Assembly: GCA_036782715.1 (NCBI GenBank)
Contig: DAIPYN010000057.1
Span: forward strand, 1 to 5,032
Direction: 5' to 3'
DNA: 5,032 nucleotides
Origin: UBA3478 sp036782715
GTDB taxonomy: Bacteria; Bacteroidota; Bacteroidia; Flavobacteriales; Flavobacteriaceae
In this document: positions 1-4,634 of the stretch, one piece after another
Numbering within the stretch: position 1 is the first letter of the stretch
Layout of the letters: every line of letters begins with the position of its first letter
The notes under the pieces: generated by a model
The model's input: only the letters and a program-made list of their open reading frames with translations
Databases searched by the model: none
What the model was told of the DNA's origin: nothing
Position numbers and translations under genes: made by a program

Positions 1-247
1 AAATCCTCCTAACTCAATTCAACAAATCTGTCCCAAAGGCGATGACGTTAGACAGTCATGATATGGCTGACCTTCTCTTTTTAGTTAATTCATGACTTGA
101 TGAATATTGCCTAGGGAATGGAGCCTTACTCGGCAGATTTATATCGATAGTACCCCAAGAAAAGCTCGAACATGCGAAGAACTGTCATGGGTATGCTTAT
201 GCGAGGTCGGTGGTGCGATACAGTGCAACTAAGCCTACCCACATTAC
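1..247. other. Unassigned left-edge sequence, possible remnant of a gene
   Basis: No gene is recognised here. One plus-strand frame starting at base 3 is open to the IS break near 247 except for a single TGA at 93-95, about 80 codons in all. It reads like ordinary protein (segments such as LDEYCLGNGALLGRF) but matches no family I know. It could be the damaged 3' part of a gene entering from the left and cut by the IS fragment that starts at 248, or chance. The frame continues to a TAG at 327-329, but that last part is antisense to a recognisable IS end, so it is not native coding sequence. No RNA gene or clear terminator is visible. Confidence 0.25.
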
Positions 248-286
248 TTTCAGCGCATCCTCATCCGAATATCGTTTCCGTGCCAT
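197..286 (-). pseudogene. IS3-type OrfA, N-terminal stub (29 codons)
   Basis: The ATG at 286 lies 9 nt after a good Shine-Dalgarno sequence (AAAGGAGT on the minus strand), which fixes the start. The first 13 residues, MARKRYSDEDALK, resemble the N-terminus of OrfA proteins of IS3-family elements, where a helix-turn-helix DNA-binding domain of roughly 90-100 residues normally follows. Here the next 16 codons (VMWVGLVALY and on) do not look like OrfA, and the frame stops at a TAA at 197-199. The gene is therefore cut after codon 13 and fused to unrelated sequence. It cannot make a working product. The family call rests on a short motif plus context (IS terminus, ribosome site). Confidence 0.55.
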
Positions 287-336
287 TCTGTGTAACTCCT
301 TTGGTCAACAAATAGTGGCACAGTTTTAGGGGGCCA
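248..336 (-). mobile_element. Truncated IS3-family element, 5' (left) end
   Basis: Read on the minus strand, this begins at 336 with TGGCCCCCTAAAACTGTG, a terminus of the IS3 type (starts with TG, C-rich run near the end). About 35 bases further on come a strong ribosome site (AGGAG, 296-300) and an ATG at 286 opening an OrfA-like frame. Similarity to OrfA stops after codon 13 (near 248), so only about 90 bp of the element remain and the other end is missing. The outer end abuts an integrase fragment on the opposite strand at 337. The subgroup cannot be named from so little sequence. Confidence 0.6.
294..302 (-). promoter_or_regulatory. Shine-Dalgarno site of the truncated OrfA
   Basis: The minus strand reads AAAGGAGTT, with AGGAG at 300-296, 9 nt before the ATG at 286. 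It is the strongest ribosome site in the window. It supports reading the short OrfA stub as the start of a real gene rather than a chance frame. Confidence 0.55.
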
Positions 337-438
337 AGACAACACTACAACACAAAGAGACCACACAGTGCGTTGGGCTATCGCCCGCCAGCTCCTGAAA
401 CCATCATACCACTGGATCAGAGGCCAATCATGCACTAA
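337..438 (+). pseudogene. IS3/IS481-type DDE transposase, C-terminal fragment
   Basis: The plus strand from 337 encodes RQHYNTKRPHSALGYRPP followed by APETIIPLDQRPIMH and a TAA at 436-438. This is the classic C-terminal tail of retroviral-type integrase (rve) transposases, in which a WRxxYNxxRPHSxLGYRPPAPE motif ends the catalytic domain. In relatives a Trp precedes the RQHYN part; here that codon is replaced by the end of another IS, so the break falls exactly between two codons at 336/337. The catalytic D, D and E residues would lie upstream and are absent, so the fragment is inactive. The family is clear; the exact subgroup (IS3 or IS481) is not. Confidence 0.75.
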
Positions 439-472
439 CAATTAACATGGCCCAGTCAGATGAGGCTGCTCA
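337..472 (+). mobile_element. Truncated IS element, 3' (right) end with terminal repeat
   Basis: This holds the transposase tail (337-438) and about 34 bp of non-coding end. Read inward from 472 on the minus strand the end is TGAGCAGCCTCATCTGAC, starting with TG and C-rich as expected for an IS3-type terminal inverted repeat. Base composition drops sharply to AT-rich sequence after 472, which supports this as the boundary. The partner repeat and the rest of the element are missing. I place the end at 472 by pattern only; a few bases either way are possible. Confidence 0.55.
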
Positions 473-549
473 TTTTATACAATTTCGATATCCACTGTCC
501 GTTTATTTTTGAACGAAATTTAAATCCACAAATCCATTCAATTTTCACA

Positions 550-566
550 TAAGTCGAAAGGACTTA
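550..566 (+). other. Short hairpin, TAAGTC / GACTTA
   Basis: TAAGTC (550-555) and GACTTA (561-566) are perfectly complementary around a 5-nt GAAAG loop. No T tract follows directly, so it does not look like an intrinsic terminator. It may be chance; no function is assigned. Confidence 0.25.
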
Positions 567-659
567 ACGAGGGAACGATTTAGACGTCACGTACTTGTCT
601 GCACAAAGAAAAGTGGGTTTTTTTTTCACTCTGAACAATAAGATTATGAGCCAAAAATA

Positions 660-700
660 CTTATGTTGACAAAGAGCAATTCGATGCCGTAAAACATAAG
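660..700. promoter_or_regulatory. Inverted repeat CTTATGTT-N25-AACATAAG, possible operator
   Basis: CTTATGTT at 660-667 and AACATAAG at 693-700 are perfect 8-bp inverted copies with 25 bp between them, so the half-sites are 33 bp apart centre to centre, about three helical turns. The left copy overlaps the TTGACA box at 666-671 and the right copy ends 4 bp before TATAAT at 705-710. This placement suits binding by a dimeric regulator on one face of the DNA. It is seen only once and could be chance in AT-rich sequence. Confidence 0.3.
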
Positions 701-710
701 ATAATATAAT
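666..710 (+). promoter_or_regulatory. Candidate promoter for the three-gene operon
   Basis: A perfect -10 box TATAAT lies at 705-710, which would start transcription near 717 and leave a leader of under 30 nt before the TTG start at 744. A perfect -35-like TTGACA is at 666-671, but the 33 bp between them is too long for one sigma-70 promoter. At the right distance from TATAAT there is only a poor -35 match (near 681-687). Either TATAAT works with a weak -35 and an activator, or TTGACA pairs with a weak -10 (GTAAAA, 689-694). The region is a likely promoter; the exact pairing is unsettled. Confidence 0.4.
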
Positions 711-743
711 AACCTGATGTCGATTAACTAAGAAGTATTAAAA

Positions 744-1679
744 TTGAACAGAAACACTATCGTTACCATTACTGATAGAACATATTTGACAGTGGTATAC
801 TTATTGCTGCTTTCTCTCAAATATAATGATGTAAACGCTCGAATAAAAGTGTTGTGCGTTGGCTTAAATGATGAAGAGAAAAAACTCTTAACACAAATTC
901 AGGGGGTAGAATGTTATGACGGCGATCCCAGCAATACGCGTAACCCAGCAACCAGAAAAGCGGAAGCGATCTTACTGGCTGAACATGATGAAACAGAATA
1001 CGTTACGCTGTTAGATGGCGATGGCCTCTCTATAGGAAATGTCACACCGTTTCTATCACCAGGCGAAGGGTTTTCATCGCGTATTAAGGGCCCACAAGAG
1101 GAAACTAATAATTTTAGACAGCACTTCGACGAAGATGAACCGTTGGGGACTGTTCCTAGAAAAATTATGAGTATTTGGCAAAAAGATGTGGGGGAGAGAG
1201 AAAAATCAAGGATTAAAAATACGCAAACTAGCGGAAACCTGACAGTGCACCGTAGTTGTTTCCCGTTTGTTAAAAAATGGGATCATCAGATGAAGAAGGT
1301 GTTACCATTGCATAACCCAGGACAACCTTATCATTTTGATAACTTAGCGTATCATCAGATGGACGAGTCCGTACTCAACTCTTTATTAGCTTTTGCACAC
1401 GAAGCACCGAAAATAATTCCTGGAAATTTGGACGTAAGTTCAGAAATATATATTGCGCACTTGGGGCCCGGGAAACCTAGACCGTGGACATTACTCCGGA
1501 AGGAGAAATTACAATATTTAAATTTGATACACACACTTATTGCGTGGGGAAATTCGCAAGGATTAAATAGCCCAGACATCCCGTGGACGTTCAATAAAAG
1601 ATATAAGTTTATGGTAATCTGTGCGGCGTACCTGCATAGCATTTTTGTGAAATTAAAAAACACACTGAAGGCACGATGA
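744..1679 (+). CDS. GT8-like glycosyltransferase (GT-A fold), TTG start
   Basis: Probably transfers a sugar from a nucleotide sugar to a growing lipid-linked oligosaccharide in the cytoplasm. The 311-residue protein begins with an IVTITDRTYL strand as in GT-A transferases. It has a metal-binding DxD-type motif at 91-93 (LLDGDG, preceded by hydrophobic residues), an SGN segment at 163-165, a QMDESVLNSLLA segment at 205-216, and IAHLGPGKPRPW at 237-248, which resembles the HxxGxxKPW signature of GT8 enzymes. Donor and acceptor cannot be told. The start is TTG: an in-frame TAA at 729-731 lies just upstream, no ATG or GTG intervenes, and the first internal Met (142) is past the DxD. A modest purine-rich site (AAGAAG, 730-735) sits 8 nt before it. 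The stop overlaps the next start as ATGA, so the two are likely translated together. The C-terminal 40 or so residues are basic with a hydrophobic patch and may touch the membrane. No signal peptide is seen. Confidence 0.75.
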   Translation: MNRNTIVTITDRTYLTVVYLLLLSLKYNDVNARIKVLCVGLNDEEKKLLTQIQGVECYDGDPSNTRNPATRKAEAILLAEHDETEYVTLLDGDGLSIGNVTPFLSPGEGFSSRIKGPQEETNNFRQHFDEDEPLGTVPRKIMSIWQKDVGEREKSRIKNTQTSGNLTVHRSCFPFVKKWDHQMKKVLPLHNPGQPYHFDNLAYHQMDESVLNSLLAFAHEAPKIIPGNLDVSSEIYIAHLGPGKPRPWTLLRKEKLQYLNLIHTLIAWGNSQGLNSPDIPWTFNKRYKFMVICAAYLHSIFVKLKNTLKAR

Positions 1680-2836
1680 GCGATTTAGGTAAAAAAATAC
1701 TGATAATTGGACATGCAGTACAATACGGTGGAGCCGAAGTCTACCTTCTTGAAATCATAAACGAATTAATCAAGCAGCAGTTTCAGATAACTGTATTGTG
1801 GTGTAATAAAAACCCCCCCGTGGAATTCAAGCAAAAATTGGAGAGCCAAAAAGTAACTACAATATATGACAATTTCAAAGTATGGTCGCCCGATAGTTAT
1901 GGCTACAACTTTAGGTTTAAGAAAATAATTACAAATGAAGTCTATGATTACATTCTATTTAATCGAACAGGTGGTTGGGCAAAGTTTAGTGATTTAATTT
2001 TAACCGCGCGACTTTGTTGTAAGGCTCCAATGATTTGTGTAGAGCATTATCATCCTCCAGAATTTAACATTAAACACCTTAACCCGCTGCGAACACTTAA
2101 AAATCTGCTATTTTGCAGACTACAAGCTAGGTGCTTTGATAAAATCATTTGTATGAACAAACTTGCAAAGAAGACCTTTTCAACTTTTTTGTACGGCTAT
2201 GATTGCAATAAGCTAACCGTGATTTACAATGGCATCGATACTAACAAATTTCAACTTGATAAAAATTTAAGAACAGAGATAAGGCGAGAATTTCTTGAAC
2301 GAAACGAGCTTGTAATACTGTTCCTGGGCAGAATGTCTGAAGAAAAAGGGCCAAGAGATCTTTTGGAGAGTTGGCTTAGGCTGAGTGATACCGAAAAAAA
2401 CTCTACACAACTTTGGTTCGTTGGCGAAGGTAGCGAAACAGCGGTTATCGAACAACGCCTTGAAAATGAACCATATAAAAGCAAAGTCAAGATGTTTGGC
2501 TTTCGGAAAAACGTTATCGAATTCTTGTCTGCTGCTGATGTTCTTGTGATGCCGTCACATCAAGAAAGTTTTGGAATATCGCTTGCTGAGGCTATCAGCA
2601 TGGATCGCTATTGTATTGCAACAAATGTGGGTGGCATACCGGAGCTCGCAGAAGGTTTTGAAAACGTAACATTGGTTCCACCAAATAGTGTAAACGACAT
2701 CCATAGACAAATTTCTGATTTTTTAAAATTCGGACCTCCGCCATTCTCAAGCAAAAGCATAAGGGCACGATTGAAAGATAAATTTTCAATTGAAAAAATG
2801 TGTTCTGAAACTGTTTCAACGATTCTTGAGCACTAG
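1676..2836 (+). CDS. Glycosyltransferase, GT4/GT1 type (GT-B fold)
   Basis: Likely adds a sugar, with retention of configuration if GT4, to the same polysaccharide unit as its neighbour. The 386 residues have both Rossmann-like halves. The N-terminal one starts ILIIGHAVQYGGAE (8-21), with the GGAE loop typical of the group. The linker is VIYNGIDTNKF (182-192). The C-terminal donor domain has FLGRMSEEKG (216-225), FVGEGSE (248-254), FGFRKNV (274-280) and the EX7E motif, E297 and E305, inside SHQESFGISLAEA, followed by ATNVGGIPEL (315-324). Length is normal for the family and all key motifs are present, so it should be active. The ATG overlaps the previous stop by 4 bp and has a GAAGG ribosome site (1667-1671) inside the upstream gene. 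The sugar donor cannot be read from sequence. Confidence 0.9.
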   Translation: MSDLGKKILIIGHAVQYGGAEVYLLEIINELIKQQFQITVLWCNKNPPVEFKQKLESQKVTTIYDNFKVWSPDSYGYNFRFKKIITNEVYDYILFNRTGGWAKFSDLILTARLCCKAPMICVEHYHPPEFNIKHLNPLRTLKNLLFCRLQARCFDKIICMNKLAKKTFSTFLYGYDCNKLTVIYNGIDTNKFQLDKNLRTEIRREFLERNELVILFLGRMSEEKGPRDLLESWLRLSDTEKNSTQLWFVGEGSETAVIEQRLENEPYKSKVKMFGFRKNVIEFLSAADVLVMPSHQESFGISLAEAISMDRYCIATNVGGIPELAEGFENVTLVPPNSVNDIHRQISDFLKFGPPPFSSKSIRARLKDKFSIEKMCSETVSTILEH

Positions 2837-2845
2837 AATTGAAGT

Positions 2846-4366
2846 ATGTTTATTAAGCGGAATATCTATAATTCGTTAAGTTCGGTGATGGCGCTTGCAG
2901 TTAATGTGGGCTTGGTGATTTGGCTGCAGCAATATTTGATATCCAGAATAACAATCGAAGAATATGCCCTTTTGCCAGTCGTATATTCTTTTATGATTTT
3001 TTTACCTTTATTCTCAATTACTTTAACTGGTGGGTTAGGCCGCTTTCTAATTGGTGCTCACGCGGAAAAAAATTACGCCGAAATGGTACGAATTGTATCA
3101 AGCTCAACGATTATTTTAATTTTATTTTCAATAGCATTCTGTTTGTTATGGTTAATGCTTACAGCTCACATCGAGAAAGTTATTAACTTTGAACCTCAGT
3201 TTGAGTCTGATGTTAAGATAATGTTTGTTTTTCTTGGGGCTGGTTTTTTAATTAAATTACTTTTATCACCTTATTCAGTTGGGTTAGAAATGACTCATAG
3301 TTATGTAGTATTAAACACGATCCTTACTATTGGGCAGATTGTAAGGGCAGTTTTACTTGTTTCGGTTTTAACGCTTTTCAGCACACAAGTTTTATGGGTT
3401 GTTGTCATAACCTTTGTATCGGAAGCTTGTACACAATTATTTGTCGCATACCACTCTATGAAACGGGTTCGGTTTTTGCGGTTCTCTCTTAAATACATAA
3501 AAATAAAATCATTAAAACAGCAAATTAGCTTTGGAGGCTGGTCTACACTCTTAGCTATCTCACTGGCTATAAAAAACGGAGCTGACGCTCTAATTTTGAA
3601 TAAGTTTGGAACACCTAACGGTGCTTCGTTATTTTATTTAGCATCTCTACCTTTCACGTACGTAAACAGATTAATTTCGGCGGCCCTGAATCCAATCACA
3701 CCGCAAATGATAGAACACTACGTGCATGGGCGGACTGAAGATTTGAAAAGAGTGTTTTTATTTGGAGGTAAACTTTCTCTTTGGGTGTCGCTCGGCATCG
3801 TTGCACCAGTTGTTTTGTTTTCACAAGAACTCGTTTTATTATATCTTGGAAATGGTTTTGAAGAATTAAAGTTTTTGTTCATATTATTTTTAGTGATTAT
3901 CCCATTTGAACAAAGTACCAGAATGTTATTTCCGCTAGTGGAAGCACATAAAAAGCAGAAACAACTTGCGATTTTTATGGTTGTTTTCAGCTTTATGAAA
4001 CTAACGTTTGCGTGGTACTTCGTGTACTTTCTACAATTAGATCATATTGGTTCTGCGAGCAGCACATTATTGGCTATTGGGTGTGTCTACAGCATATTTT
4101 TAATACCTTATGCGTTGAGACTCGCTGACTTAAAGTTTTCCGAATTTTCATTGTATTGTTTTTTACCTGGTGTGAGCCCGTCTATCTTTGCGTCTTTTGC
4201 TGTTTTTTTATTTAAAGATATATTTGATTTCGATTCAGTTTGGATGTTACTTTTAATGCTCGTATTTTATAGTGTTGTTTATTGCACGGGCCTTTTTTTC
4301 TTTGGCTTAACCAAAAGCGAAAGAAAGAAAGCGATAAGCCTTATTCATAAACAATTGTTCGTTTAA
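2846..4366 (+). CDS. Wzx-like polysaccharide flippase (MOP/PST superfamily)
   Basis: An inner-membrane protein of 506 residues that would move undecaprenyl-diphosphate-linked repeat units from the cytoplasmic to the periplasmic face. It is hydrophobic throughout, with about 12-14 predicted spans, for example near 12-33, 41-62, 84-107, 124-145, 153-178, 182-203, 306-327, 371-394, 400-423, 435-456 and 464-488. Early features are typical of the family: a short basic N-terminus (MFIKRNIYNSLSS), then ITIEEYALLPVVYSF, where a conserved acidic-Tyr pair follows span 1, and TGGLGRFLIG after span 2. It ends in a basic tail. These proteins diverge strongly, so the call rests on topology, length and place after two transferases; wzx is likely but the symbol is left blank. 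The start is limited by an in-frame TGA at 2840-2842. The only purine-rich site (GAAG, 2841-2844) is too close, so translation probably depends on coupling to the upstream gene, which ends 9 bp before. Confidence 0.85.
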   Translation: MFIKRNIYNSLSSVMALAVNVGLVIWLQQYLISRITIEEYALLPVVYSFMIFLPLFSITLTGGLGRFLIGAHAEKNYAEMVRIVSSSTIILILFSIAFCLLWLMLTAHIEKVINFEPQFESDVKIMFVFLGAGFLIKLLLSPYSVGLEMTHSYVVLNTILTIGQIVRAVLLVSVLTLFSTQVLWVVVITFVSEACTQLFVAYHSMKRVRFLRFSLKYIKIKSLKQQISFGGWSTLLAISLAIKNGADALILNKFGTPNGASLFYLASLPFTYVNRLISAALNPITPQMIEHYVHGRTEDLKRVFLFGGKLSLWVSLGIVAPVVLFSQELVLLYLGNGFEELKFLFILFLVIIPFEQSTRMLFPLVEAHKKQKQLAIFMVVFSFMKLTFAWYFVYFLQLDHIGSASSTLLAIGCVYSIFLIPYALRLADLKFSEFSLYCFLPGVSPSIFASFAVFLFKDIFDFDSVWMLLLMLVFYSVVYCTGLFFFGLTKSERKKAISLIHKQLFV

Positions 4367-4632
4367 AGAAAAATTATTAGGAATATTAAGAAGGTTACCA
4401 AAGGTGTTGCAAGTATAAAGACACGCACGTAAGAACTTACTCGTTTGCAATCTTTTGTTGTTCCATCATCAAACATAAACTTTAAAAGTAGTGCTTGTAG
4501 AGACGGTTTTTTTGCTTTGAATGTGACTTTTCGTTTAGCACAGTCTTTGGTGATATATGCACGTACATCTGTTTGTACTTTCGCATCATTACAATCACAC
4601 TTTTCATATAGTGCATATAGAGACGAAAACAT
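4363..4632 (-). CDS. Possible small membrane-anchored protein (89 aa), uncertain
   Basis: I do not recognise this protein. From the ATG at 4632 the minus strand gives 89 residues: a charged part rich in Lys, Asp and Cys, then a hydrophobic C-terminus (VFILATPLVTFLIFLIIFL) that could be a membrane span. A repeated pattern, SLxALxxK and an Asp, occurs at 4-16 and 44-56, and a TKDC-(x)-KR motif at 28-34 and 59-64; the TKDC copies use different codons (ACC AAA GAC TGT, ACA AAA GAT TGC), which favours protein-level conservation. Its stop overlaps the flippase stop, so the two genes would converge. The start lies at the IS end, and GGGGAG within that end (4643-4648) could act as ribosome site, or the true gene may have been cut there. 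A plus-strand frame over the same bases is also open, so this may be chance. Confidence 0.25.
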   Translation of the reverse strand: MFSSLYALYEKCDCNDAKVQTDVRAYITKDCAKRKVTFKAKKPSLQALLLKFMFDDGTTKDCKRVSSYVRVFILATPLVTFLIFLIIFL

Positions 4633-4634
4633 AT
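4367..4634. other. AT-rich gap between flippase and right IS
   Basis: No plus-strand gene is credible here. No clear terminator follows the flippase: there is no GC-rich stem with a T run after 4366. A 17-bp imperfect direct repeat occurs at 4489-4505 and 4609-4625 (15 of 17 identical, exactly 120 bp apart), and the minus-strand frame described separately covers the region. It may be the remnant of the next gene of the locus, cut by the IS at about 4635. Confidence 0.4.

Larger units (their letters stand above)
473..743 (+). other. AT-rich leader region upstream of the glycosylation operon
   Basis: No gene is seen in these 271 bp. They hold a 6-bp stem hairpin at 550-566, a run of nine T at 618-626, an 8-bp inverted repeat at 660-700, and TTGACA and TATAAT boxes close to the first gene. 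There is no recognisable JUMPstart or ops element of the kind found before enterobacterial polysaccharide operons. The low GC matches the following three genes rather than the IS debris on the left, so this is probably the native leader of the operon or the tail of a lost intergenic region. Confidence 0.5.

Noticed and set aside
18..54. Integron attC-like core pair ATTCAAC and GTTAGAC
   Set aside because: The cores are only about 37 bp end to end, are not complementary to each other beyond the invariant bases, and no folded stem lies between them.
96..329. Plus-strand frame of 77 codons ending at TAG 327-329
   Set aside because: Its last 27 or so codons are antisense to the OrfA start and IS terminus, so it cannot be one native gene; only the part before 248 is kept as a weak possibility.
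250..441. Minus-strand frame of 63 codons starting MLVHDWPLIQWYD
   Set aside because: It is antisense to the integrase tail at 337-438 and then runs through the IS terminus and the OrfA start in another frame. The plus-strand RPHSALGYRPPAPE match explains the region better.
612..630. AGTG-T9-CACT as an intrinsic terminator
   Set aside because: The stem is only 4 bp with the T run in the loop rather than after it; not a terminator on either strand.
473..743. JUMPstart/ops element before the operon
   Set aside because: No GGCGGTAG or close variant is present on the plus strand in the leader.
2251..2819. Minus-strand frames within the second glycosyltransferase
   Set aside because: All are antisense to a gene with complete family motifs and have no similarity of their own.
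2920..3186. Plus-strand frame of 88 codons inside the flippase
   Set aside because: It is an offset frame within a well-supported membrane protein gene, with no separate ribosome site.
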